From assembly GCF_038622445.1 (NCBI RefSeq), contig NZ_CP152019.1:3322501-3386500 (forward strand): DNA of 64,000 bases, read 5' to 3'. The notes beneath the pieces were generated by a model that searched no databases, was not told the origin of the DNA, and saw only the letters and a program-made list of their open reading frames with translations. The stretch comes from Sporosarcina sp. FSL K6-1522 (lineage in GTDB: Bacteria > Bacillota > Bacilli > Bacillales_A > Planococcaceae). This document shows positions 8,384 through 17,677 of the stretch, piece by piece (positions within the stretch are counted from its first letter, which is position 1; the number at the start of each line of letters is the position of its first letter). The position numbers and the translations under genes are program-made.

Positions 8384-9148
8384 TTACTGATTTAGCCCTT
8401 CGATAAATTCGGCAAGAACTTGTAGATCTTCATCCGAACCTTCCCAAGTGCCAGGAGGCATGTCCCCTTGACCATCTTTGACAATTGTTACAACTTCATC
8501 AGCTGTTAAACCAGTGTTAGCCAACGGCTTCCCAAGTCCACCTTGGAATGCATCTCCGTGACAACCAATACAGGTCGCCCCAGCATACATTTGGTAGCCC
8601 TCCGACTCTGGATCGAATTGAACTTCTTCCACAATCGCACCCAATGCTTTTTGCTTTTCCCAGTCATGATTGACAACAGATTCCCATGTTAAATAGAAAA
8701 GTGCTGCGAATGAAAGAAGCATAAATGCTGTTGGTAGCGGACGCTTAAACGGACGGCGCTCTTTTGATGTATCCATGAATGGCACGAGCATTAATGCTCC
8801 AAATGCCAATCCTGGCATAACAAGTGCTCCAATAATGTTATAATCTCCAGAAGCAAATTCATATTTCAGCAATTGGTACATCGAAAGGAAGTACCAGTCT
8901 GGAACCGGCGTATACATAGTATCTGTCGGATCCGCTTGACGTTCAAGCGGTGATGGGTGCGCAACTGTTAAAATTAAATAACCGATTAAGAAAACGGCAC
9001 CAATCATCCATTCCTTCAAAAGGAAGTTTGGCCAGAAAGCTTCCGTTTTACCCGGATATTCCGAGTAGTCTTTTGGGACGTTCGGCATCTTATTCGTAGC
9101 CTTAATGCGCGAATCTCCGACAAACTTCATCCCTTTTCCGCGTTGCAT
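8384..9148 (-). CDS. qcrC: Menaquinol-cytochrome c reductase, cytochrome b/c subunit
   Basis: QcrC fuses the C-terminal half of cytochrome b (subunit IV-like, three helices) to a cytochrome c domain. The c-type haem motif CIGCH is near residue 195, and a GDMPPG segment near residue 231 supplies the likely axial methionine. The 254-residue length matches the Bacillus subunit. A GGAGGGG ribosome site precedes the ATG at 9148. It is the third gene of qcrA-qcrB-qcrC, which passes electrons from menaquinol to cytochrome c in the membrane. Confidence 0.96.
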   Translation of the reverse strand: MQRGKGMKFVGDSRIKATNKMPNVPKDYSEYPGKTEAFWPNFLLKEWMIGAVFLIGYLILTVAHPSPLERQADPTDTMYTPVPDWYFLSMYQLLKYEFASGDYNIIGALVMPGLAFGALMLVPFMDTSKERRPFKRPLPTAFMLLSFAALFYLTWESVVNHDWEKQKALGAIVEEVQFDPESEGYQMYAGATCIGCHGDAFQGGLGKPLANTGLTADEVVTIVKDGQGDMPPGTWEGSDEDLQVLAEFIEGLNQ

Positions 9149-9188
9149 GGTGTCCCCTCCTTTACTCTCTTTAAAATCGTTTTATCTC

Positions 9189-9863
9189 TTATAGAGGTCC
9201 AGAAATACCTTGTCTTCGGATCATGATAAAGTGTGCTGCAAGCAACCCAAGCAAAGCAGCTGGTAAGAAGAATACATGAATCGCGAAGAAACGTGTTAAT
9301 GTTTGTGCACCTAGAATCGTTGAATCCCCTGCAAGGAGAATTTTAATTGATTCACCGATGAACGGGACAGATGCAGCAATTTCAATTCCTACTTTCGTAG
9401 CGAACAATGCTTTCATATCCCATGGTAATAGATAACCTGTGAAACCAAGACCAAGCATAACACCGAAGATCATTACTCCGACAACCCAGTTCAGTTCACG
9501 TGGTTTCTTGTAAGAACCTGTAAAGAATACACGTAGCGTATGTAGGAACATCATCACGATAACAAGTGATGCCCCCCAGTGGTGCATCCCACGCACAATT
9601 TCACCGAATGCTACTTCGTTTTGAAGATAGTATACGGATTTCCATGCATTTTCAATGTCCGGAGTGTAGTACATTGTAAGGAACATTCCGGAAAGAATCT
9701 GGATGACAGTAACGAAAAACGTTAGCCCTCCGAAACAATAAATGAATGCAGAAAAGTGATGTGCAGGGTTTACGTGCTCAGGTACTTCGTGGTCAGCGAT
9801 ATCGCGCCAAATCGGGGTGATATCCAACCGTTCGTCAACCCAATCATAAATTTTATTTAGCAC
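9189..9863 (-). CDS. qcrB: Menaquinol-cytochrome c reductase, cytochrome b subunit
   Basis: A 224-residue b6-type cytochrome with four transmembrane helices and the paired haem-ligating histidines, seen in MHHWGASLVIVMMFLHTLR and in FFAIHVFFLPAALLGLLAAH. The PWDMKALFATKVG stretch is also typical of the family. It is the membrane core of the bc complex with QcrA and QcrC. Confidence 0.96.
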   Translation of the reverse strand: MLNKIYDWVDERLDITPIWRDIADHEVPEHVNPAHHFSAFIYCFGGLTFFVTVIQILSGMFLTMYYTPDIENAWKSVYYLQNEVAFGEIVRGMHHWGASLVIVMMFLHTLRVFFTGSYKKPRELNWVVGVMIFGVMLGLGFTGYLLPWDMKALFATKVGIEIAASVPFIGESIKILLAGDSTILGAQTLTRFFAIHVFFLPAALLGLLAAHFIMIRRQGISGPL

Positions 9864-9886
9864 TTCGGTCGTACCCCCTTACATTT

Positions 9887-10393
9887 TTAAACTAATGTGT
9901 TCGGCACCGTTTTCCCAAGATAAACGATTCCGTCTTCCACTTTAACTTCAAATTCGTCAAGTGGACCTGTTGGTGGTGTTCCTTTTACGTTGTTACCATT
10001 TTTCATATAACGTCCCGCGTGGCATGGGCAGAAGAACTTATCTGGATGCTTATCATCCCCAGCCCAGTTCACTGTACAACCAAGGTGCTTACAGACCGGA
10101 GAAAGTGCGATGATCTTATCTCCTTCTTTGTAAACCCAAGCTGTGTTTGCTGCATCGAATTTGTACCAAGCATCTTCAACATCTTTGACTGTAAAGTCGA
10201 CACGTACTGGCGTTTCCGTCAAATCGTCTGCTTTGTACTGAGTGGAAACAAAGTCTCCGCCGTCTGAAGTTTGCAAAACCGGATCGATTGCAAAACGAAC
10301 CATTGGCATCAGCATTGCAGAAGCCATAAATCCACCGGTTCCCATTAGCGTATAGCTTAGGAATTGGCGTCTTGACACTTTGCTGCTCATCAT
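9887..10393 (-). CDS. qcrA: Rieske iron-sulfur subunit of menaquinol-cytochrome c reductase
   Basis: A Rieske [2Fe-2S] protein of 168 residues. Cluster motifs are CKHLGC (C101, H103, disulfide C106) and CPCHAGRY (C122, disulfide C124, H125). The N-terminus carries SRRQFLS followed by a hydrophobic helix, a twin-arginine-type anchor. Two adjacent ATG codons follow GAGGAGGG, so the start may be one codon shorter. It is the first gene of the qcr operon. Confidence 0.96.
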   Translation of the reverse strand: MMSSKVSRRQFLSYTLMGTGGFMASAMLMPMVRFAIDPVLQTSDGGDFVSTQYKADDLTETPVRVDFTVKDVEDAWYKFDAANTAWVYKEGDKIIALSPVCKHLGCTVNWAGDDKHPDKFFCPCHAGRYMKNGNNVKGTPPTGPLDEFEVKVEDGIVYLGKTVPNTLV

Positions 10394-10463
10394 TTTCCCT
10401 CCTCTTACTTAAAGGTCAGTCCAACGGACATATTTTTGCTAATTGTAATACTAGGACATATCT

Positions 10464-10492
10464 ATGATATATCAATACGCATGTAAATTCAA
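10464..10492 (-). promoter_or_regulatory. Candidate sigma-A promoter for qcrABC
   Basis: TTGAAT (10487-10492), a 17-base spacer and TATCAT (10464-10469) on the minus strand, about 70 bases before the qcrA start. Confidence 0.5.
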
Positions 10493-10537
10493 TCATGCTT
10501 TCTGTACAAGCACAAGTTTGTGAACAAATATTGAATT

Positions 10538-10993
10538 TTACTGTTGCGCCCACTTTTCCGTAAATCTCGGTAAAACTTGACGCAACTGATCTTCAATAAT
10601 TGTTTGACGTAGCTGCGCGTCCATACTTTCAAGCGGAATCGACGGTAACCAAACGACTTCCCCCGTCATATCAATGCTTGTCCAAGCCGAATCTGTCGTC
10701 AAATAGAAGACATGCTTAAATGACGTGGCAGATAGGTCCTGTGATAGTAATTTAGCCATATCCGTTAAATTCATCGATGCTGTGTATGTAAACGGTGGCA
10801 TCAGCATCATACGCCCCTTAAATTGCGTCTCAATGAACGTCGTTAAATGCATCAAAAAATCAGAAGAAGAAGCACCATTTTTCAGCTTGTCCGGCTCCGT
10901 CTCCACTTTAAGCAATGGAACGATTAATGTATCGATATATTCTTTCTGTTGCAAATATGTATCCATATCTTTGGCAGTCCAGTTCATGACCAT
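10538..10993 (-). CDS. ypiF: DUF2487 protein (YpiF)
   Basis: A soluble protein of about 151 residues with no recognised catalytic motif. It is identified as YpiF by the MNWTAKDMDTYLQQKEYIDT N-terminus and by its place next to qcrA. The start at 10993 (or the ATG at 10987) follows AGGAGG; the open frame begins at a TTG further upstream that would place the ribosome site inside the gene. Function unknown. Confidence 0.8.
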   Translation of the reverse strand: MVMNWTAKDMDTYLQQKEYIDTLIVPLLKVETEPDKLKNGASSSDFLMHLTTFIETQFKGRMMLMPPFTYTASMNLTDMAKLLSQDLSATSFKHVFYLTTDSAWTSIDMTGEVVWLPSIPLESMDAQLRQTIIEDQLRQVLPRFTEKWAQQ

Positions 10994-11022
10994 CAAACCT
11001 CCTATAATCAATTACCCCCCGG

Positions 11023-11392
11023 CGTAATTGCATCAAGATTTTTTTCGAGCGGGCTCGAAAAGCTCCTCTAAAAAAATCTGCGACATCCGCCGGCCGACAA
11101 AAACGCCACTTCCTGTGGCATTGTCTGCATTAGTACATCCTGTACGTCGGAGGCTTGGGCCTGCACGATGCAGGTCATGCAGGCGTTGCCAATCGAACAG
11201 CGAAGGGATCGATTTGCCTTAATTTCTGTGCTTTTTGCAGAAATTAAGGCACCGCTCTTCGGACGTAGCGACCTTAGCCTGCGTTACTCTATAGTTTAGC
11301 CGGCGTTTGAACACCCACTGAACAGGAAACAAAACCGTATTCATCTTGCCACCTATCGGGGTGGGAGTTTTCAGCCGAATGAAGATAAATCA
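11023..11392. repeat. Dispersed intergenic repeat, family B copy 1 (composite)
   Basis: It begins CGGCGTAATTG, then TTTTTTCGAGC/GCTCGAAAA and the GACATCCGCCGG block. It ends with the GCCACC...GGTGGGAGTTTTC hairpin and GAATGAAGATAAA. The same ends and order occur at 21520-21768. Here the middle is about 120 bases longer and includes an extra hairpin built on CCTTAATTTCTG / CAGAAATTAAGG near 11216-11250, suggesting a nested insertion. It fills the ypiF-ypiB gap; no coding capacity is evident. Confidence 0.8.
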
Positions 11393-11425
11393 GGAAATAA
11401 CTCCATCTCGCAAGATGGAGTTATT
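11393..11425 (-). terminator. Terminator after ypiB
   Basis: A 13-bp stem, AATAACTCCATCT (11396-11408) with AGATGGAGTTATT (11413-11425), overlaps the ypiB stop codon and is followed on the minus strand by a T-rich tract. Confidence 0.8.
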
Positions 11426-11975
11426 AGTCCTTTGTTACTAGCATATCATTTAACATTGCGGATAATGCGATGAATTGCTCTCGATCGTTGGCATCTAGCG
11501 CCTCATCTACCCTTTTCATCAGTAGTTCCATCGTCACAGTGCTAACACTCTCTTCGAGTAGTTGTGCTGCTATTTTTTTATCTCGTGCACTCACTTGTAA
11601 ATAAGAAGGGAGGTATGGATTTTCTTCCCGAACGCTTGCATATTGCGGGCATGCATGGCTGTTTGGAAAGTTGAGCTGAATATACATCTTTTCATCCGGA
11701 TGAAGTCGTAGGTCATGAAATGATTTCTCAGCATCCGCCGTCATTAAATTCCCCTTGTAGAAACGGAATGGAATACTGTCCGAATCTGTTATCGACATCA
11801 CCATGGCCCGTGGACAATAATGGGCTTCGTCGGTAAAGTGAACATTTTGCAAAAGCTGTTCATGACTCAAAAGATAATTCAAAATCCACACGCATTCACG
11901 GCGCTTCAATTTGTACCGCTTGAGGAACCACCTTACGAAGTCCTTTTTGGCGGCGACAGGAATCATGGCCGTCAT
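11424..11975 (-). CDS. ypiB: UPF0302 protein YpiB
   Basis: About 183 residues, mostly alpha-helical and acidic near the end. It is recognised by the VRWFLKRYKLKRRECVWIL stretch and the place after ypiA. The ATG at 11975 follows AGGAGG by six bases and lies next to the ypiA TGA, implying translational coupling. No biochemical role is assigned to this family that I can support from the sequence. Confidence 0.82.
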   Translation of the reverse strand: MTAMIPVAAKKDFVRWFLKRYKLKRRECVWILNYLLSHEQLLQNVHFTDEAHYCPRAMVMSITDSDSIPFRFYKGNLMTADAEKSFHDLRLHPDEKMYIQLNFPNSHACPQYASVREENPYLPSYLQVSARDKKIAAQLLEESVSTVTMELLMKRVDEALDANDREQFIALSAMLNDMLVTKD

Positions 11976-11976
11976 G

Positions 11977-13242
11977 TCACACCTCCTCGTCATTTTGCGC
12001 TTCTAAGAAAGCTCTCCAATACTCATTTTCAGGATGAATCGAAACCAGCTCTTTGATGATTACAATGGCTTCACGCTGTTTACCTTCTTCAAGAAGAAAC
12101 TTTGCGAAGTTGTCAAGAAACTCCTGATCATCCTTCATCCCAATATATGCTTGACGGTAGAATGCATATGCATCCTCATATTGTTCACTTCGCTCATGCG
12201 CATAGGCCGTAAACGCAGCCAGTAATGGAATCGCACTCTGCTCATCCTTCGCATAGCCAAGTAAATCAAGCAGTGCTTCGTCTTGCTCTCTCTCATTATA
12301 CAAAGAGGCTAGCGTCACAAGCGCCTCAATATATTCTGGATCAAGCGCAAGCGCCTCTTTCAAATGAACTTCTGCCGCTTCCGGCAAACCTAATTTCAAA
12401 GCAGATTTTCCAGCAGTCAACTGCAACTCTTTATCGAATTCGTCTCTCCGAATCCCTTTGTTGAACATGTCATAGGCTTTTTTATCATCCCCAGCCATGG
12501 ACAATGCCTGCCCCGCCAACATGTAGGCTGAGAAATAATCTGGATCCATCTCTAGCAAGCGCTCAAGCAACGTGATAGACCTTTCCGCTTGGCCTGTTTG
12601 ATAATAAGCAAATGCCGCTCCGAAAAGCGTGTCAGGCATCGTGTTCTCTTGGAGCATATCCTCATAATAAGGAATGGCTTCCTCATAAGCAGCTCCAGCA
12701 CTATACGTTTCTGCCAGCCTCGCAAGGATACTGACACCACCGATTTCATCGGTTTCATCATGCAACTCAAGGTAGAGACGAGTAGCTTCCCCGTATTTCC
12801 CCGCATCGAGGAGCAGCTCTGCATAAGCAAATCGAATAACCAGTTCATGCGGTAATAACGCATGAGCTTCTTTGATTTTGCCGAGAGCCGCTTCCGCCAT
12901 TCCTGACATTTGATAATAATCCGCCAACGCCATCAACGCTTGGACATATTCCTCGTCATCTGGATGCACGTCTGTCAACAATAGTAACGCTTCGTCTTCT
13001 TCTCCAAGCTCTAGCAACGTGCCCGCACGGTCTATTTTCAACTGCGCTTCGTCTGGCATATGCAACAGCAATGTCTCATACAGACGATCCGCTTCGCCGA
13101 TAAATCCATAGTCTACAAACACGCCCGCCGCTTCGTAAAGCAAATCAAAGTCTGTCGACTCATTCAATTGTTCAACGATGCGACCTAATGTTTCAACCTC
13201 CCCTTCGAGTATAGCCCTTTCAATTTCCTGTAACTGTCCCAT
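11977..13242 (-). CDS. ypiA: Tetratricopeptide-repeat protein YpiA
   Basis: A 421-residue protein made almost entirely of TPR-like helical hairpins of about 34 residues, with repeated A-x-Y, LL and P-D/E features such as LLEMDPDYFSAYMLAGQAL and ALDPEYIEALVTLASLY. TPR arrays mediate protein contacts; the partner is not known. It lies between aroA and ypiB as in B. subtilis. AGGTG precedes the ATG by a few bases. Confidence 0.88.
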   Translation of the reverse strand: MGQLQEIERAILEGEVETLGRIVEQLNESTDFDLLYEAAGVFVDYGFIGEADRLYETLLLHMPDEAQLKIDRAGTLLELGEEDEALLLLTDVHPDDEEYVQALMALADYYQMSGMAEAALGKIKEAHALLPHELVIRFAYAELLLDAGKYGEATRLYLELHDETDEIGGVSILARLAETYSAGAAYEEAIPYYEDMLQENTMPDTLFGAAFAYYQTGQAERSITLLERLLEMDPDYFSAYMLAGQALSMAGDDKKAYDMFNKGIRRDEFDKELQLTAGKSALKLGLPEAAEVHLKEALALDPEYIEALVTLASLYNEREQDEALLDLLGYAKDEQSAIPLLAAFTAYAHERSEQYEDAYAFYRQAYIGMKDDQEFLDNFAKFLLEEGKQREAIVIIKELVSIHPENEYWRAFLEAQNDEEV

Positions 13243-13280
13243 ATTTTCACCTGTTCTTTCACAATGTATACATCAGTTCA

Positions 13281-14591
13281 TTATCTATGTATATTTGTTC
13301 TAAAAGCAAGCTTTTCGAGGTCTTCAAAGAAACCAGGATAGGAAATATTAATACACGAAGGATCTTCAATTTCAATTGAACCGGACGCTGCAAGCGATGC
13401 AATGGCTGCCATCATGCCGATTCGATGATCGCCGTAAGAAGCGAGTGTGCCACCTGTTAAAGCAGTCGGCCCATGAATAATCATGCCATCTTCAGTCTCT
13501 TCAATCTGTGCACCTAACTTCTTCAGTTCCGTTGTCACCGCTGTAATTCGGTCTGTCTCTTTAACGCGTAGCTCTGCGGCATCTTTAATAACCGTATTCC
13601 CTGTCGCTTGCGTCGCCAACAATGCGATAACCGGCAATTCGTCAATAAGTCTCGGAATGAGATCTCCGCTAATTTCCGTCGCGCGTAATCCATCATGTGA
13701 GATAGTAACCGTACCAAACGGTTCACCTAGCCCCGTCGATTGTTCAACAATGTCAATTTTAGCTCCCATATTTTCCAACACATCGAGAATACCTGTCCGT
13801 GTCGGATTAAGCCCTACATCCTTAAATGTCACGGAACTGCCTTCTGTCATCGCCGCTGCTACCATAAAGAACGCCGCAGATGAAATATCGCCGGGTACGC
13901 GGACATCTGTCCCCGTAAGCACACTGCCACCTTGTACACGAACTGTCCGCCCTTCTCTTTGAATCGCTACGCCAAATTGCTCTAACATCCGTTCTGTATG
14001 ATCACGGGACACAGTTTGCTCACTAACAGATGTTTCGCCTTCTGCATTGAGTCCCGCAAAAAGAATCGCCGACTTCACTTGAGCACTTGCAATCGGCATC
14101 GCATAATCCATTGCCGTCAGTTGCCCACCGGTAATCGTTAGTGGCAGTAAGTTACTATCCGACTCCCCTTCAATCGATGCATTCATCGACTTCAATGGCA
14201 CCGATACGCGGTTCATAGGGCGTTTGGATAAATATTCATCTCCCGTCAAAACAGAAGTAACATGTGAACCAGCCAAGATGCCAAGCATCAAACGCGCTGT
14301 CGTACCCGAATTACCAGCGTATAGCTCTTCCTTTGGTGACTGCCAACTATGCATGCCTGGACTTTCCACCGTCACGTTTGTACCATTGCGTTCAATTGTG
14401 ACACCTAATTGTTGAAAGATATCAATAGTCCGCAAGCAATCTTCCCCATCAAGAAAACCTGTAATCGTCGTTTTCCCTTTCGCGATTGAACCGAGCATAA
14501 CTGCACGGTGTGAGATCGATTTATCACCTGGTACAGCTATTTCACCCGTTAATACTGGTTTATTGAATTCCACTGTTTTCGTTTCTACCAA
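13281..14591 (-). CDS. aroA: 5-enolpyruvylshikimate-3-phosphate synthase
   Basis: EPSP synthase (called aroE in B. subtilis) transfers enolpyruvyl from PEP to shikimate-3-phosphate. Motifs are PGDKSISHR at 21-29, the NSGTTARL loop near residue 93 and the late RVKETDRI segment. Length is 436 residues. Translation starts at TTG (14591) after GAGGGGGG. It is separated from tyrA upstream by a repeat, so it may be transcribed on its own or with reduced readthrough. Confidence 0.96.
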   Translation of the reverse strand: MVETKTVEFNKPVLTGEIAVPGDKSISHRAVMLGSIAKGKTTITGFLDGEDCLRTIDIFQQLGVTIERNGTNVTVESPGMHSWQSPKEELYAGNSGTTARLMLGILAGSHVTSVLTGDEYLSKRPMNRVSVPLKSMNASIEGESDSNLLPLTITGGQLTAMDYAMPIASAQVKSAILFAGLNAEGETSVSEQTVSRDHTERMLEQFGVAIQREGRTVRVQGGSVLTGTDVRVPGDISSAAFFMVAAAMTEGSSVTFKDVGLNPTRTGILDVLENMGAKIDIVEQSTGLGEPFGTVTISHDGLRATEISGDLIPRLIDELPVIALLATQATGNTVIKDAAELRVKETDRITAVTTELKKLGAQIEETEDGMIIHGPTALTGGTLASYGDHRIGMMAAIASLAASGSIEIEDPSCINISYPGFFEDLEKLAFRTNIHR

Positions 14592-14642
14592 AAAAAGCCC
14601 CCCTCATCAAATATGTGCCACATATAAAAGTCAAAGATTTTT

Positions 14643-14814
14643 GCTATATAGATTGAACTAAAGAATCTAACTACCCTCTGATTTCCGTTCGGAGCGGACG
14701 CTTTCCGCGGGCACAGCTTCAACCAAGCGAACAGCGAAGGGTCAGCTTCGCTTTTGTTCGCAAAAGCCGTTCTTCGTGATGGCTTTCGCCGAAGATTAGA
14801 TAAAAATAATAAGT
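14643..14814. repeat. Dispersed intergenic repeat, family A copy 2
   Basis: The left end CTATATAGATTGAACTAAAG matches the other family A copies, and the right end is AATAATAAGTTTATAT. The centre, however, contains TGATTTCCGTT, GAGCGGACGCTTTCCGCGGG and AACAGCGAAGGG blocks, shared with the 21763-22012 copy and not with copies 1 and 3. Non-coding. Confidence 0.75.
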
Positions 14815-14828
14815 TTATATAAATCCAA

Positions 14829-15929
14829 TTACACAATTTGCATACTATAATCCATTGTTTGTGCAAGAGCAGCCTTTGCTCGTTCACGATCATCTGCACT
14901 TTGGAAGCTAATAACAAGAATTCCGAAGACATCTGTTCGTGTCTCAACAATACGAATGTTGGTCAAACTGATTCGTTCATCAGCCAGTACTTTTGTAATA
15001 TCTGAAATAATACCTGGATGATCCGGGATATCGATATGTAAATCATATGTCATATAAAGTGCACCTTGTGACGCGATTGGTAATTCATCACGAAACTGTT
15101 TCGCTCCTGCAAAATACTCGTAAATTTCTGAAGGGTCATTCGAAGTAAGCATAGTGCGAACGTTTTCCATCTCTTCCAGCCATCCATCAAGCTGTTTCAA
15201 TAATTCCACCCGATTCTGTGTCGTAATATCACGCCACATAATCGGATCTGCGGAGGCAATTCGAGTCAAATCCCGGAAACCACCTGCCGCTAGCTTTCTG
15301 ACAAATGGTTGAACCTCTTGTTGGACCGACAGTCTACCGACGAGTGAAGATGCAACGAGATGGGGGAAATGACTAACGATTGCCGTCATCCGATCATGCT
15401 CTTCTGCTTCTAACACGACCACTTTCCCCTTCGTCGGCTTCAATAATTGACATAGGAAGTCCACTTTCGCTTTATCGGTTTGCGCATCTGGCGTCAATAC
15501 ATAATACGCATTTTCAAACAGATGCTCCTTCGCCGCCGTTACACCACTTTTATGGGAGCCCGCCATCGGATGACCACCGATGAACGTAATTCCCCGTTCA
15601 AGCAATGGCTGCGCCGCCTCCATAATCGGCCCCTTCGTACTACCTGTATCTGTGAGGATGACGCCATCTTTTAACGTCCATTGTGATGCCTGCTGCATCA
15701 TCGTCACCGTCGTGTTTACCGGTGTTGCAAAAACGATGACATCCGCATCTTCACAAGCATTATCGATGGATGTTGCAATCTTATCGATAATGCCTCTTCG
15801 AAACGCTTGATCTAACGTACTAAATGATCGATCGTACCCTGTTACATATAGTTCAGGATCCCGTTTCAAGGCAAGCCCTAACGAACCGCCAATCAGGCCT
15901 AGTCCTATAATTGAAACGTTGATTTTCAT
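14829..15929 (-). CDS. tyrA: Prephenate dehydrogenase with ACT domain
   Basis: TyrA converts prephenate to 4-hydroxyphenylpyruvate in tyrosine synthesis. The NAD-binding loop GLGLIGGSLG is at about 9-18, followed by the catalytic GGHPMAGSHKSG motif near residue 138. A C-terminal ACT domain (about 295-366, YDLHIDIPDHPGIISDITKV) probably binds tyrosine for feedback. It overlaps the hisC stop by four bases, so hisC-tyrA are coupled. Confidence 0.95.
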   Translation of the reverse strand: MKINVSIIGLGLIGGSLGLALKRDPELYVTGYDRSFSTLDQAFRRGIIDKIATSIDNACEDADVIVFATPVNTTVTMMQQASQWTLKDGVILTDTGSTKGPIMEAAQPLLERGITFIGGHPMAGSHKSGVTAAKEHLFENAYYVLTPDAQTDKAKVDFLCQLLKPTKGKVVVLEAEEHDRMTAIVSHFPHLVASSLVGRLSVQQEVQPFVRKLAAGGFRDLTRIASADPIMWRDITTQNRVELLKQLDGWLEEMENVRTMLTSNDPSEIYEYFAGAKQFRDELPIASQGALYMTYDLHIDIPDHPGIISDITKVLADERISLTNIRIVETRTDVFGILVISFQSADDRERAKAALAQTMDYSMQIV

Positions 15930-17026
15930 ACTTGTAATCCCTCACCTACTAACAGTGTATCGAATGCCTTAAAGAATCCCGTGTTCTGCTCCTCCGTCCC
16001 AATTGTCACACGGACATAGCCCGGCGTACCAAGCGCATTGCCACTTCTGACAATAAAACCTTGTTGCAATAATTGTTCCGAAGCATGATCTGCATCGCCT
16101 GGCACTTCAAGCAAAACGAAATTCGCTTCCGAATCAAAGACATGTAGATTCTTCTCTGTTGCATAATGATTAAATCGCTGTCTCTGTTCATGATTAAGTT
16201 CACAGCATTGTGCAATGAACGCCTCGTCTTCCAACGCCTTTTCGGCAACTGCTAGCGCTAGCGAGCTATTGTTAAACGGGCTTCGTACTTTATTGAGGTT
16301 GGAAATGACCTCAGGATGGCCAACTGCATAGCCAATCCGGAAAGAAGCCAATCCGTATGCTTTTGAAAATGTTCGCAAGATAATAATATTCGGAAATTCG
16401 TCTAGCCACGTAACCGAATCTACATGCTCGGAAGCAGTGATAAATTCAAAATACGCTTCGTCAAGCACAACGAGGATATTTTTGGGTACTTGTTCAAGGA
16501 ACGTTTTCAAGCGATCACTTGGTATCAAGTTGCCAGTCGGGTTATTCGGATTACACACCCATACGACCGCTGTGTGGTCGTCGATTGCCGCTGAGAACCC
16601 TTCTAAATCGTGCTGGCCGTTCTGCAAAGGAATTTCCCTTATTTCTGCCCCCTCGATTTTTGCATGATGAGCGTATTGTGGAAATGTCGGTGTTGCCATA
16701 ACGGTATTCGCACCTACACCAAGTAGCGCCCGTGCAATAATCATAACGATTTCATCCGAACCATTCCCGAATAATAATGTTTCTTCACTAATTCCGTGCT
16801 TAGCAGCAACCTTACTGCGTAACGAGCTCGCATAACCGTCCGGATAGATTTCATATTGTAGGGCTGAAGTTGCTAAGTAGTCTTTGACAGCTGGTGCACA
16901 GCCATATGGGTTTTCATTGGAAGCGAGCTTCACAACCTCTTTCAGGCCATACAGCCGTTTCGCCTCTTCAATCGATCTGCCTGGTTTGTATGGGGTCATA
17001 CTTTCAAGTGCTTTTTTCCAGTTCAC
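15926..17026 (-). CDS. hisC: Histidinol-phosphate / aromatic aminotransferase
   Basis: A fold-type I PLP aminotransferase of 366 residues. Motifs are SNENPYG near residue 36, VCNPNNPTGN, and the PLP lysine in TFSKAYGLASFRIG near residue 222. In Bacillus the HisC encoded in this aromatic cluster serves both histidine synthesis and the last step of tyrosine and phenylalanine synthesis; that dual role is inferred here from its coupling to tyrA. Confidence 0.94.
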   Translation of the reverse strand: MNWKKALESMTPYKPGRSIEEAKRLYGLKEVVKLASNENPYGCAPAVKDYLATSALQYEIYPDGYASSLRSKVAAKHGISEETLLFGNGSDEIVMIIARALLGVGANTVMATPTFPQYAHHAKIEGAEIREIPLQNGQHDLEGFSAAIDDHTAVVWVCNPNNPTGNLIPSDRLKTFLEQVPKNILVVLDEAYFEFITASEHVDSVTWLDEFPNIIILRTFSKAYGLASFRIGYAVGHPEVISNLNKVRSPFNNSSLALAVAEKALEDEAFIAQCCELNHEQRQRFNHYATEKNLHVFDSEANFVLLEVPGDADHASEQLLQQGFIVRSGNALGTPGYVRVTIGTEEQNTGFFKAFDTLLVGEGLQV

Positions 17027-17066
17027 ATTAATCCCTCCGGTTACTAAACACGTTATTTTTATTCAC

Positions 17067-17224
17067 TATATAAACTAAACTAAAGAATTCCACTAACAAC
17101 GCTCGGCGCTTGCCTCTCGCCATAAGCTCGGCAGAAAATCACTGCCAGTCTTATGGCTTCGGCGACCGCTTGTAAGGCACCTTCGCTGGGTAGTAGATGA
17201 AAATCATAAGCTCAACTTAATATA
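17067..17224. repeat. Dispersed intergenic repeat, family A copy 3
   Basis: The left end TATATAAACTAAACTAAAG and the right end, reverse complemented, TATATTAAGTTGAGCTTATG form imperfect terminal inverted repeats. The centre closely matches copy 1 at 5311-5472. It fills the hisC-aroH gap, where B. subtilis carries trpEDCFBA. Confidence 0.8.
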
Positions 17225-17305
17225 TCCTAGCGCACTAGTGACATGCGCCGAAGATATAGATCACATTCATTGCACTACTTCCAAAAGCGTAAGTCTTCCG
17301 CCAAA

Positions 17306-17677
17306 TCAAGTTAGCGTTAGATCTGGTCGCAATTTCACCGCTTCATTTTGATAGATATGCTTGATATAGCGTTGCGGCGTATCTGTATTGACATGCATAA
17401 GTGCTCGGATACACAGTGGCATTGCCCCAGGTACGTCCATTTCATGCGTACACATGACAGGTACATACGTCCAGCCTTCAATCGTCCGAACTGCTTTTGC
17501 CGGGAAAGTCGACTTGACATCCGCAGTTGTTGAAATCAGTACGGAAATAATATCTTTCGGCAAGATCCGATTCGCCTCTGCCATTTCGAGGACAAGTGCT
17601 TCGGTCGCTTCAAGAACTGTTTGTTCATCATCACGTTCAACCGTTGTCGCTCCCCTTAAACCCCTTACCATCATCAT
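17306..17677 (-). CDS. aroH: Chorismate mutase, AroH type
   Basis: A monofunctional, trimeric-type chorismate mutase of 123 residues that makes prephenate from chorismate. It aligns well with B. subtilis AroH: VRGLRGATTVERD at the N-terminus with the active-site arginine, PAKAVR in the middle, then MCTHEMDVPGAMPLCIR and a C-terminal LRPDL. It overlaps the aroB stop by four bases. Confidence 0.95.
   Translation of the reverse strand: MMMVRGLRGATTVERDDEQTVLEATEALVLEMAEANRILPKDIISVLISTTADVKSTFPAKAVRTIEGWTYVPVMCTHEMDVPGAMPLCIRALMHVNTDTPQRYIKHIYQNEAVKLRPDLTLT

Noticed and set aside
10500..10530. A Rex-like operator near qcrA (TTTGTTCACAAA)
   Set aside because: The sequence is not a full palindrome of the TTGTGAA-n4-TTCACAA type and lies upstream of the predicted promoter.
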